From: Gleimia coleocanis DSM 15436
GTDB lineage: Bacteria > Actinomycetota > Actinomycetes > Actinomycetales > Actinomycetaceae
Length of the DNA stretch: 64,000 bases
Assembly (NCBI RefSeq): GCF_000159015.1
Contig: NZ_DS999543.1
Span: forward strand, 434,001 to 498,000
Direction: 5' to 3'
Shown here: in pieces, positions 55,234 through 63,945 of the stretch
Layout: each line of letters opens with the position of its first letter
Numbering within the stretch: position 1 is the first letter of the stretch
Program-made: the position numbers and the translations under genes
Notes under the pieces: generated by a model
What the model saw: the letters and a program-made list of their open reading frames with translations, nothing else
What the model was told of the DNA's origin: nothing
The model's database searches: none

Positions 55234-58200
55234 GTGGAATTACTAAACGCACCACAAAATACAGTCCAGCCCAAAACAGCACTGCAAAAAACCCTGGCGA
55301 ATATTACAGAAGAAGCTTGTATTCGCCTTGTCGGTCCAGCTACTTTTGGGCTGGGTAAAGTAGCTGCCGAAAGAGGTGACGTTACTTTCTACCAATTCAA
55401 CGCCGAAAATACCGAAATTACGGCGAAAGTAAAAGGTGGGGGATTATCCTACACCTGCTGGATTAGCCAGCCCGGCAAAACAGTACGTGAACTTGACTTA
55501 CGTTGCGCCTGCTCAACCGGCACCTACTGTAAACACGTAATGGCAGCCCTGTGGAAAGTACAGGGGCAAACCCAGCATCACGCAGAAACTTGGCGCGACA
55601 GCTTAGAAAACTTCCTCTCAAAAACCACTGGGGGAGAACCCCTAGCGTTGGTAGTAGACACTAAAGCCACCCCCGCTGAAATCACTATTCGCCGCCAAGG
55701 ACAAAACGGAAACTGGGTATCGGCTCGCGCCAGCTGGGTAGACATGACTTCCACCAAATGGGTTTCCGTAACCGACGGGCTACGTAGTGACCATTTAAGT
55801 TTTATCCGCAAACTCTGGAATCAAGCCCAACGCTCAGTAACTTGGGTAAACTCACGCTCTGTCACCCTCCTCAACCTAGAAGCAAACGCCTGGAAACTCC
55901 TTAAACAAGCTGAAAAACTAGGAATCTACCTTTTCCTAGACGACACAGAACACCCCCTGGAACTCGCCACAGATGAAATCCACCTTAAATTCGACAGCTA
56001 CACCAGCGAAAACGGCGACATTGAACTAAAAACAGTTGGGCAATATGATTCAGAAATCATCACCTACCCGCAAATCGTAGATTCACAACCCGCCCTCGTG
56101 AAATACGCAGACCGAATGTTAATCCCCGTGAGCGAGGAAAGCCACCAACTGCTGGACCCCGCCAAACAACGCCGTCGCATCCTGATTCCCGCCACAGACG
56201 TTGCCGAATATCAAACCCATTATCTGCCCTATCTAAACCACTTGCTGGTAGCTAACCAAACCCTCCACGGGCCGTTCATAAAAATCATTGCCGATCTAAA
56301 CGGCCATCTCATTAAACTCAGCTGGGAAGTCGCATACGGGAACTCAGAACACACCCTGAAACTTAGCTGGATGAACGCCCTCAGCGCCCGCCCAGAAGAT
56401 AAAGACATATTCACCCAAGTCCGCGACTACGTAACCACCCACACGCCGCTAGAATGGGGATTAGACCCCCACGTGCCCGAAACAGAAATCGGACTAGAAA
56501 ACTTCACCCACCTAATCGATTTAAAAAATAAAACCGCTACCGAATGCGAATACCTGCAATGGGAACTAAGTGACGCCATAAAACAACTCCAAGTCGCTAC
56601 AAACCCCATAAAAATCAGTCTGAAACCAGCAGTCAAACTAGACGTAAATAAGCCAGACTGGTTCAATCTAGAAGTCGCAATCGAAGTAAATGGACAGGCC
56701 ATTCGAGTTGAAGAAGTCCTCCGCGCCCTGCATGAAAATCGCTACTGGGTTACCACTGAAAACGGTACGTGGGCAGAAATTAACCCCGCCCAAATCGACC
56801 ATTTACGGGCAATCCTTGAAAGTGTAAGCGAAAACCCATGGGAACACGCGCACATCAGCGTTCCCCGCATTCGCTTAGGCGCCCTCTCAAGCCTCGAACA
56901 CTACGCGGTAAACACATCCGCCCTGGGAAACTGGATCAGCGAACTAAACGAACTAATCGCAGATACCCCAGAACGTGGTTTAGCCACTCCTAAAGAAGTT
57001 ACGCTGCGTCCCTACCAAGAAACCGGGGTAGCTTGGATGGACCGAGTAACCTCACGCGGATACGGAGCAATCCTGGCAGACGACATGGGCTTAGGTAAAA
57101 CCCTGCAGATTCTCAGCGTTATTGAAACCAAACGACTCCACAAAGAACTGAAACACGGGGTAGTAGTCGCCGCCCCCACCTCAGTAATCGACGTCTGGCA
57201 AAAAGAAGCCAACCGCTTCTACCCAAGTCTAAAAGTAGCCACCATCAGAGAAAGCGCTAAAAAACGCAGCCAAAGCCTAGAAAAACTTATTGAAATACAC
57301 GATGTGCTGATAACCTCCTGGACACTTCTACAAATGGACCAGGAAGAATACCGGAAACTCACCCTCGACGGCGCTATCTTTGATGAAGCCCAAGCCATCA
57401 AAAACCCGCGCACCGCGCAGCACAAAGCAGCGAAAAACCTGCAAGCACACTGGAAAATCGCCTCTACCGGCACACCCGTAGAAAACAGTTTGGCAGACCT
57501 GTGGGCAATTATGCGGATCGTAAATCCTGCTCTGCTGCCCGGATACACTGCCTTTAACTCCGAATACGGTAAACGCATTGAAATGAACGGGGAAAGCGCA
57601 GCTGCAAAACGCCTACAAGCCCTTACCCAGCCATTCATGAAGCGACGCACCAAGAAACTCGTTGCCCCACAGCTACCCCCAAAAATTGAACAAACCATCT
57701 ACGTGGAGCTATCTGCTAAACACCGTAAGACCTACGACCGCTACCTAAACCAACATCGTAAAGAACTCCTCGCACTGGCTGAAGACACGCACAGCCAAGG
57801 ATTCAAAATCATTACCGGTCTCAACCAGCTACGCCAATTAGCCCTAGACCCACAATTAGTCGAAAAAGACAAAGACTGGCCAGAATCAGCTAAAACACAA
57901 GCCCTGATTGACCTTTTGCTACCCCTACAGGCAGAAGGAAAGAAATCCCTGGTATTTTCTCAATACACCAGCTACCTGCAGCGAATCCGCACTGCTCTAA
58001 ACGAAGCTGGCATCACCACCAGCTATTTAGACGGAGGAACCCAAAAACGTGGGGAAGTAATCGAAAACTTCAAACACAGTGACACCAACGTTTTCCTCAT
58101 CTCCCTCAAAGCTGGAGGAACCGGCCTCACCCTCACCGAAGCCGAAAACGTCTTTATCCTTGACCCCTGGTGGAATCCCGCCACTGAGAACCAAGCAATT

Positions 58201-58380
58201 GACCGCGCCCACCGTATCGGACAAGAAAACACCGTTAACGTCTACCGACTCTGCTCAGCTGACACAATTGAAGAAAAAGTTATGGCCTTGCAGGTACACA
58301 AACGTCAAGTTGCCGACGCCATCATTGGTGAAGAAGTAAAAGCCCTGAGCATAGCGGAACTTAAAGAAATCCTCCAGTGA
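55234..58380 (+). CDS. SNF2-family helicase with SWIM zinc finger
   Basis: This 1048-residue protein has an N-terminal SWIM zinc finger (CACSTGTYCKH, about residues 90-100), a long middle region, and a C-terminal SNF2 ATPase. Walker A is ADDMGLGKTLQILSV (about 614), the DExx box is DEAQ (about 715), motif III-like is STGTPVENSLADLW, motif V is SLKAGGTGLTLTEA and motif VI is DRAHRIGQENTVNVYR (about 989). Such bacterial SWI2/SNF2 enzymes (HepA/RapA relatives) remodel protein-DNA or RNA polymerase complexes. It ends 2 bp before the dnaE2 LexA box, so it could be co-induced or merely adjacent. It appears intact. Confidence 0.92.
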   Translation: MELLNAPQNTVQPKTALQKTLANITEEACIRLVGPATFGLGKVAAERGDVTFYQFNAENTEITAKVKGGGLSYTCWISQPGKTVRELDLRCACSTGTYCKHVMAALWKVQGQTQHHAETWRDSLENFLSKTTGGEPLALVVDTKATPAEITIRRQGQNGNWVSARASWVDMTSTKWVSVTDGLRSDHLSFIRKLWNQAQRSVTWVNSRSVTLLNLEANAWKLLKQAEKLGIYLFLDDTEHPLELATDEIHLKFDSYTSENGDIELKTVGQYDSEIITYPQIVDSQPALVKYADRMLIPVSEESHQLLDPAKQRRRILIPATDVAEYQTHYLPYLNHLLVANQTLHGPFIKIIADLNGHLIKLSWEVAYGNSEHTLKLSWMNALSARPEDKDIFTQVRDYVTTHTPLEWGLDPHVPETEIGLENFTHLIDLKNKTATECEYLQWELSDAIKQLQVATNPIKISLKPAVKLDVNKPDWFNLEVAIEVNGQAIRVEEVLRALHENRYWVTTENGTWAEINPAQIDHLRAILESVSENPWEHAHISVPRIRLGALSSLEHYAVNTSALGNWISELNELIADTPERGLATPKEVTLRPYQETGVAWMDRVTSRGYGAILADDMGLGKTLQILSVIETKRLHKELKHGVVVAAPTSVIDVWQKEANRFYPSLKVATIRESAKKRSQSLEKLIEIHDVLITSWTLLQMDQEEYRKLTLDGAIFDEAQAIKNPRTAQHKAAKNLQAHWKIASTGTPVENSLADLWAIMRIVNPALLPGYTAFNSEYGKRIEMNGESAAAKRLQALTQPFMKRRTKKLVAPQLPPKIEQTIYVELSAKHRKTYDRYLNQHRKELLALAEDTHSQGFKIITGLNQLRQLALDPQLVEKDKDWPESAKTQALIDLLLPLQAEGKKSLVFSQYTSYLQRIRTALNEAGITTSYLDGGTQKRGEVIENFKHSDTNVFLISLKAGGTGLTLTEAENVFILDPWWNPATENQAIDRAHRIGQENTVNVYRLCSADTIEEKVMALQVHKRQVADAIIGEEVKALSIAELKEILQ

Positions 58381-58382
58381 AT

Positions 58383-58400
58383 ATCGAACAAGTGTTCGAT
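58383..58400. promoter_or_regulatory. LexA (SOS) box upstream of dnaE2
   Basis: ATCGAACAAGTGTTCGAT is a full two-half-site SOS operator, starting 2 bp after the SNF2 stop codon and ending 11 bp before the dnaE2 GTG. It is the best match in the window and has outlived the gene it controls. Confidence 0.92.
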
Positions 58401-58411
58401 GTAATGGGTGG

Positions 58412-61304
58412 GTGAGTCCAGAATACGCAGAACTACACGCCCACAGCTGCTACAGCTTCCTACACGGCGCAGACCAACCCCCTCATCTCATCGACACCGC
58501 TTTGAAACTCGGGCTAACCGGCATCGCCCTCATCGACTACGACGGAGTCTACGGAGCCGTCCAAACCGCCCAAGCAGCTAAAAACACCCCACTAAAAACC
58601 GTATTCGGAACAGAACTCACCCTCAACGACCCCACTTACGGGCTAACACACTTACCCGTACTGGCAAACAACCTCAACGGCTACCACCAAATCTGTAAAC
58701 TTATCTCCACTAAACAACTCCACCACACTGAAAAACCCGCCACCTCTTCACCTGGGAGGACTTAGCTACCGGCACGCTCGCGGACTGCACGATTTTAACG
58801 GGGACATCTAAAGGCCCCTTGCGACAGGCTTTAGAAGCAGGTGGGTTGGAAGCTGGAAAACGTCAGTTGGATTTTTTAAGCGAGGTTTTTAGCCGAAAAT
58901 TAGCGGTAGAGTCCACTTTAGTAACTGAACGTGACCGCGAATACGTGAGTCAACAACTGGGGCTTTTAGCCAAACAAGCGGATCTACCACTGGTAGCAAC
59001 CACAGCTGCCCGGGCGGCAGATCTGCGTTCACTGCGCAAATCTCACGTTCTCAGAGCCATACAAATGCAGGGGAGCCTCAGCCAAGTTGAACCATTTTTA
59101 GAAGCGTTTCTCCCTATCTTGCGTTCTGCTGCGGATATGGTCCAAATTCATAAGTATCATCCAGAAGCAGTTACGAATGCAGCGCAGTTAGCTGGCGAAA
59201 TAGCGTTCGATTTTCGCCTTTTAGCCCCCCAGTTACCAGTTGGGCAAGTTTCTGCAGGGGAAACGGAAACTGCTTGGTTGCGTAAGTGTGCTTACGAGGG
59301 CGCCAAACTGCGCTACGACAGCAGAGCTGAAAACCGTAAAGCCTGGGAAACTATTGACCATGAGCTTAAAATCATTGCTAATCTGGGGTTTTGCGGGTAC
59401 TTTCTGATAGTTAAAGAAATCGTAGACTTCTGCAAAGCAAACGATATTCTTTGCCAAGGCAGAGGTTCTGCCGCTAACTCTGCGGTTTGCTACGCCTTAG
59501 GAATCACTGCGGTGGACGCGGTTTATCATCGCCTCATGTTTGAAAGGTTTCTTTCCCCAGACCGATCAGGACCGCCTGATATTGATATCGATATTGAAGC
59601 TAAACGCCGTGAAGAAGTTATTCAACACGTTTTTGAAAAATACGGTCGCCATAATGCTGCGCAGGTAGCGAATGTGATTACCTACCGGCATCGTTCAGCT
59701 ATCAGAGACGCAGCTAAGGCCTTTGGATTTAGTGAAGAAATCGCATTGCAGTGGGATAAAGAATATTGTGCTGAAGCTGGTTTAGTGAAGTTTGTTTTAC
59801 TGGGTTTAGGGATGCTCACGGCACTGCGACGCATGTTTTCCGCCCTCGAAAAACAAGGATATGTGCAGGCTGACGGACGCAAACTTGACTTATATTCCCT
59901 CCCCGCAGAAGACCCCCAAGTATGTGACCTATTATGTGCAGATGACACCGTGGGAGTATTCCAAGTGGAATCGCGCGCCCAGATGAATACGCTACCCCGC
60001 CTGCGTCCACGCTGTTTTTACGACCTAGTGGTAGAAGTTGTGTTAATTCGTCCTGGACCGATTCAAGGCAACGCGGTTAATCCGTATTTGCGTAGGTGCC
60101 TGGGGAAAGAACCAGTACGTTACGTAGATGAGCTGTTGAAACCGATTTTGGAACGCACTTTGGGTGTACCATTTTTCCAAGAGCAGCTTATGCAAATCGC
60201 GGTAGAAGCCGCTGGGTTCTCTGCAGCTGAAGCTGACCAGCTGCGTAAAGCCATGGGGTCTAAACGGAGTGAAGAACGCATGCGGAAACTGAAGCCACAG
60301 TTGTACGCGGGGCTGGCGCAAAACGGAATCGTAGGGGAGCGGGCTGAGGAAATTTTCGAATATTTTTCAGGTTTTGCGGAGTTTAGTTTCCCTGAATCTC
60401 ACGCGTTTTCTTTCGCCTATATTGTTTACGCTTCCGCATGGATGAAAGTGCATTTTCCGCATGAGTTTTATGCATCGATTATTGCTTCCCAGCCGATGGG
60501 GTTTTATTCAGTGTATTCGCTGGTGGCGGATGCTCACCGACGAGGAGTGCGGGTTCTGCCCCGGATGTAGGATATTCGCAGTGGCTGACGGTGGTTGAAG
60601 AGACGCTTTCGGGTAAAGCTGTGCGTTTGGGGTTTCAACAAGTGAAAGGGCTGAGCCGAGAGAGCGCTAAACGGCTGGTGCAAGCGCGGTTGGAGCAACC
60701 GTTTATTTCTTTAAGTAATGTGGCGTCGCGTGCTTATTTGTCGGAAGCTGAGTTGCGTTTACTGGGGTTGGCAGGAGCATTTGAGAGTTTAGGAGTGAGC
60801 CGGCGGGAAGCCGCGTGGCAGGCGCGGTTTTAGCACAGTCTAAGTTGCAGCCGACTTTGCCGGGCTTAGAGTTTGCTGCGGTGTCGTTGCCGGCTTTGGG
60901 GAAGGTTGATGAGCTTGCGGCGGATTATGAGTTTACGCGGGTGAGTAGCCGGCATCCGTTTGAGTTTTGCGCCCAGATTTGCGTGAGCTTGGGGTTTTAG
61001 CGTGCGCGGAAGTGAAGTCTGCGGCTGATGGTGAACGTGTGTGGGTTGCGGGGATTGTTACGCACCGGCAACGCCCTGCGACGGCTGCAGGGATGACGTT
61101 TTGGCGTTAGAGGATGAGACGGGTTTAGTGAATGTGATGTGCTCTGTGGGGTTGTGGAAGCGTTTTCGAAGTGTTGCGGTGAATGCTTCTGGCTTGTTGG
61201 TGCGGGGAAAAGTGGATGCTGCTGATGGTGCTTTTGTAGTGGTGGCGGATAAGATTGAAGAGTGTCAGGTGGCGGCGTCGGCGCAGTCGCGGGATTTTCG
61301 GTGA
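58412..61304 (+). pseudogene. dnaE2: dnaE2 (error-prone DNA polymerase III alpha), five frameshifts
   Basis: Joined, the pieces give a nearly full DnaE2 of about 960 residues. The PHP domain starts YAELHAHSCYSFLHGA. After a shift near 58725-58745 the frame runs WEDLATGTLADCTILTGTSK, then QGRGSAANSAVCYALGIT and PPDIDIDIEAKRREEVIQ (catalytic aspartates), and GFYSVYSLVADAHRRGV. Further shifts follow near 60559-60562 (CCCC), 60820, 60969 (TTTT) and 61098-61101 (TTTT). The OB-fold ends LLVRGKVDAADGAF and the C terminus SRDFR matches DnaE2. Each shift moves the frame by -1, as five single-base deletions would. Polymerase activity is lost. Confidence 0.92.
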
Positions 61305-61310
61305 GTTTAG

Positions 61311-61826
61311 GTGGTTAGTGTGGCTGTTGAGGTTGAGCGTAAGTTTTTAGTTGCTGGGGATGGTTGGCAGCAGTTGGTGCGGGATTCTCAGCATTTTGGG
61401 CAGGGTTATTTGGCAGCGTCTGAGAATTGTTTGGTGCGGGTGCGTGTGGGTGCGGATACGGCTTGGTTGACGTTGAAGGGCCGCGATATGCAGGCGGGTT
61501 CAGAGTCCGGTTCTGTTTCCGGTTCTATTTCCGAGGGCGGTTTATTAAAGCGTTTCGAGTTCGAATATGAGATTCCAGTGGCTGACGGCCAGCAGCTTTT
61601 AGAACAGTTAACCTACGCGTCTTTAGAAAAGACGAGGTTTTTCTTAGATATGCCAGAATATGACTGGACGGTAGATGTTTTTTCGGGGCGTTACGCGGGA
61701 CTGGTTTTATTAGAAATCGAGGGCTCCGGAGTGGAATCTTTAGACGCTGCGAAGCTACCAGATTGGGTTGGGGCAGAGGTCAGCAACGATCCTGCTTATG
61801 CGAATGCAAACTTAGCGAAGAAGTAA
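61311..61826 (+). CDS. CYTH domain protein (triphosphate tunnel metalloenzyme family)
   Basis: This 171-residue protein starts VEVERKFLVAGDGW, the ExExK metal/phosphate-binding signature of CYTH proteins, and continues with the alternating basic/acidic strands RVRVGADTAWLTLKG, RFEFEYEIP, EKTRFFLDM and LVLLEIEG. A Ser/Gly-rich loop (about residues 63-73) is inserted between strands. The family includes inorganic triphosphatases; the substrate is unknown. GTG 61311 and GTG 61320 are equally possible. It starts 6 bp after dnaE2 and may share its transcript. Confidence 0.88.
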   Translation: MVSVAVEVERKFLVAGDGWQQLVRDSQHFGQGYLAASENCLVRVRVGADTAWLTLKGRDMQAGSESGSVSGSISEGGLLKRFEFEYEIPVADGQQLLEQLTYASLEKTRFFLDMPEYDWTVDVFSGRYAGLVLLEIEGSGVESLDAAKLPDWVGAEVSNDPAYANANLAKK

Positions 61827-62036
61827 ATGAGCATGAGTATTGAGCGTTTTGAAAATATTACCAAGTTAAGTCAGCTCCGTGGAATGGTGCTTACGGAGGA
61901 AGAAAAAGCGCAGGTAACTATAGAAGACATTGAAGAACTTTTTCTCCGTTTAAATCGTTCATTGAGTGGAGTGTATTACTGCGCCGATCGTTTATTTGGA
62001 AATATTGGCTGGGATGAAGAATACTTCTACGACTAG
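61827..62036 (+). CDS. Small hypothetical protein A (related to the ORF at 62246)
   Basis: This 69-residue acidic ORF starts directly after the CYTH stop codon (TAAATG). It begins MSMSIERFENITKLSQLRGM and ends in an aromatic, acidic segment GWDEEYFYD. The stretch ITKLSQLRGMVLTEEEKAQV aligns with IETLEELRDITLTVDENEVL of the ORF at 62246, so the two look paralogous. No known family is recognised. No ribosome site is visible, so it may be translated by coupling. Confidence 0.6.
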   Translation: MSMSIERFENITKLSQLRGMVLTEEEKAQVTIEDIEELFLRLNRSLSGVYYCADRLFGNIGWDEEYFYD

Positions 62037-62100
62037 ACTTTATCTTATGCTCGAATTTGGCTGACGATTTAGTGGTTGATTAATATTTTTCTTCCCTGAC

Positions 62101-62139
62101 GGATATTAGAACGGTTTTCAGAAAAACAGTCTAATATCC
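62101..62139. repeat. 39-nt palindromic element, copy 1
   Basis: GGATATTAGA and TCTAATATCC pair at the ends, and the inner parts pair partly around a CAG loop, giving a hairpin of about 18 bp with mismatches. Copy 2 (62163-62201) is similar both directly and as reverse complement. Each copy is followed by ACTAGAAA(T/G)..ATG.GG. Confidence 0.8.
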
Positions 62140-62162
62140 ACTAGAAATCATGGGGTTGTAGC

Positions 62163-62201
62163 TGATAATAGACAGTTTTTCTCAGAACCCGTCTAATATG
62201 T
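62163..62201. repeat. 39-nt palindromic element, copy 2
   Basis: TGATAATAGACAGTTTTTCT followed by CAGAACCCGTCTAATATGT is a diverged copy of the element at 62101-62139. It forms its own hairpin (TAGACAG../..CCGTCTA). It lies 45 bp upstream of the small ORF at 62246. Confidence 0.78.
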
Positions 62202-62245
62202 GTCTACTAGAAAGATGTGGATTGGGAGTGGGGATTAAGAGAACT

Positions 62246-62440
62246 ATGAACGTACGAGATTTAACTAAGATTGAAACGTTAGAAGAATTGCGTGATATAA
62301 CACTTACTGTAGATGAGAATGAAGTTCTTGAAGATTCATTTCTTAGTGAGCAATTAACTCGTTTAGGCGTGAAAAAATTCATCATGGTTATTTTATTCCG
62401 CGTTTACGAGGATATATCTCATGGGACTATATCGGTTTGA
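62246..62440 (+). CDS. Small hypothetical protein B (related to the ORF at 61827)
   Basis: This 64-residue ORF reads MNVRDLTKIETLEELRDITL onward and shares its N-terminal half with the ORF at 61827. The C-terminal half (VKKFIMVILFRVYEDISHG) is different and may be a frameshifted or replaced end. GGGGATTAAGAG upstream could serve as a weak ribosome site. An open frame back to 62198 exists but starts in the palindrome. Function unknown; coding status is moderately supported only by the resemblance. Confidence 0.5.
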   Translation: MNVRDLTKIETLEELRDITLTVDENEVLEDSFLSEQLTRLGVKKFIMVILFRVYEDISHGTISV

Positions 62441-62497
62441 TTGACTAACTGGCAGTTTAGCCTAAGTTGCTTGCGGCAACCGACCGATGAAAGCCAG

Positions 62498-62552
62498 GCG
62501 CACAACAAAAAAGTTTCCCTTGATTTCTCAAGGGAAACTTTTTGTTGTGCGC
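62498..62552 (-). terminator. Long terminator hairpin at the 3' end of tRNA-Leu
   Basis: GCGCACAACAAAAAAGTTTC and the following six bases pair with their complement (25-26 bp, one bulged A) around the loop TTTC. The right arm covers the last five bases of the mature tRNA. On the minus strand the stem contains a T-run, consistent with a terminator for the tRNA. Confidence 0.82.
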
Positions 62553-62635
62553 GAAAGGGGACTTGAACCCCTACTCCCGTTAAGTTAGGAACCAGCACCT
62601 CAAGCTGGCGCGTCTACCTATTCCGCCACCCGCGC
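62548..62635 (-). tRNA. tRNA-Leu (anticodon GAG)
   Basis: This 88-nt class II tRNA decodes CUC/CUU. The acceptor stem GCGCGGG pairs with TTCGCGC (two G-U pairs), and the discriminator is A. The D arm has GGCGGAATAGGTAGACGC. The anticodon stem CCAGC/GCTGG encloses TTGAGGT (GAG). A long variable arm (TTCCTAACTTAACGGGA) and the T arm AGGGGTTCAAGTCCCCT follow. CCA is not encoded (CAA follows). Confidence 0.97.
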
Positions 62636-62718
62636 AGGAGTGCTATCTGGATGAATATTCATCAAGACAACACATAAACTTTACCATGAATCTAACGCAG
62701 ACTCATAATCGGCTATTC

Positions 62719-63201
62719 TCAGAACCGGTGGTTTATGTCACGCAATGCAGGAAGATGCTCTTCCAAAGGCGCGAAAATGCGGGAGAGTTCCTCTTGATCA
62801 GCAATGCTCAAAAGGCTGAGGAAATGCTGGCGGAACAAGTCACGTTCCATCGCATTCGCCTGCTCCCAAATGCGACGACCATCGTCAGTAATCTGTGCGA
62901 TATAGCCACGACCATCCTTAGCGGAAATACTCTTTTCAACCAGATTACGTTCAATCAGGCCAGAGATAACGTAGGAAAGTCGAGAAGGTGAGAAACACAT
63001 ATTGTCTGCCAGAACACCCATGCGCATTGACCCGTCCTCGGCTAAGTAAAGAGTAGTCAGTGCTTCATATTCTGCGGGTGCCAGGTGTAGCTCATTTTTA
63101 ATCTTGGTATTTCGCATGAACGACAGTCGCATGGATACTTCAGAAAACACCTGCCACGCGCGGTCGCGTACGAATTCAATGTGTTCTAAATCTGCTGCCA
63201 T
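62719..63201 (-). CDS. MarR-family transcriptional regulator
   Basis: This 160-residue winged-helix regulator has the MarR pattern: N-terminal dimer helix, then APAEYEALTTLYLAEDGSMR, recognition helix NMCFSPSRLSYVISGLIERN, and the wing SISAKDGRGYIAQITDDGRR. MarR proteins usually bind a nearby operator and release it on binding small aromatic ligands. ATG 63201 (MAADLEH) is used; an open frame extends five codons upstream. It is divergent from the HAD gene, which it may control. Confidence 0.88.
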   Translation of the reverse strand: MAADLEHIEFVRDRAWQVFSEVSMRLSFMRNTKIKNELHLAPAEYEALTTLYLAEDGSMRMGVLADNMCFSPSRLSYVISGLIERNLVEKSISAKDGRGYIAQITDDGRRIWEQANAMERDLFRQHFLSLLSIADQEELSRIFAPLEEHLPALRDINHRF

Positions 63202-63291
63202 TATTCGAAACTCCACTTATTTGAGCTAAAAACTGTACTAGGATATTACTATTTACCATAGCAAATATTTCCCAGGGGAGAAGAAAAATAA

Positions 63292-63945
63292 ATGGAAACA
63301 CCGATTGTAATCTTTGATTTAGACGGAACTTTAACTGATTCAGCTCCCCTCATCATGGAATCTATCAACTACGCTTTGGAAAAAATCGGTAAGCCACGTG
63401 AAACTCCCGCTGATTTACCACGCTGGGTGGGTCCACCTTTAGCAGTTTCCTTCCGCGATTTCGCTTTCGTCCCTGAAACCGGCATTGCAGACGCGATTGC
63501 TGCCTACCGTGAAAATTACGGTAAATACATGTTCGACGTCCCACTTTTCGAGGGCGTTATTCCAATGCTTGACGCGCTGAAAGCTGCGGGCGTCCCTATG
63601 GCGATTGCTACTTCAAAGGTTGAACGCCTGGCACGACCTATTGTCACGGAAGTTGGTTTAGGCGACTATTTCAGCTACGTTTGTGGCGCGAAAGATGACG
63701 GCGCACACCACACTAAAACTGACCTTATTAAAGAAGTCCTGGACTACTTTGCATCGCGAGGATATTCAACCGCTGAAGCGTATATGGTGGGGGACCGCAT
63801 TTACGATATCGAGGGCGGCAATGAAAACTCTGTGAATACCATTGGTGTTGGCTGGGCTGGCACTGATGAAACCGAATTTTCAAAAGCAACCTATATTGCA
63901 CCTACCCCAGCGGACTTAGTGAAAATCGTTCTAAAAGGCGCCTAA
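63292..63945 (+). CDS. HAD-superfamily hydrolase (phosphoglycolate phosphatase-like)
   Basis: This 217-residue phosphatase has HAD motif I VIFDLDGTLTDSAP with nucleophile and acid aspartates, a helical cap (about 15-85), motif II MAIATSKVERLA, the motif III Lys region HHTKTDLIKEVLDYF, and motif IV YMVGDRIYDIEGGNEN. The closest named relatives are phosphoglycolate phosphatases, but the substrate is not certain. GGGGAGAAG precedes the ATG at good spacing. The remaining 55 bases of the window hold no recognisable feature. Confidence 0.9.
   Translation: METPIVIFDLDGTLTDSAPLIMESINYALEKIGKPRETPADLPRWVGPPLAVSFRDFAFVPETGIADAIAAYRENYGKYMFDVPLFEGVIPMLDALKAAGVPMAIATSKVERLARPIVTEVGLGDYFSYVCGAKDDGAHHTKTDLIKEVLDYFASRGYSTAEAYMVGDRIYDIEGGNENSVNTIGVGWAGTDETEFSKATYIAPTPADLVKIVLKGA

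Noticed and set aside
58412-61304. Programmed frameshifting as the explanation for dnaE2
   Set aside because: Five separate shifts without slippery-site/stem structure, in a gene type never known to use recoding, fit decay far better.
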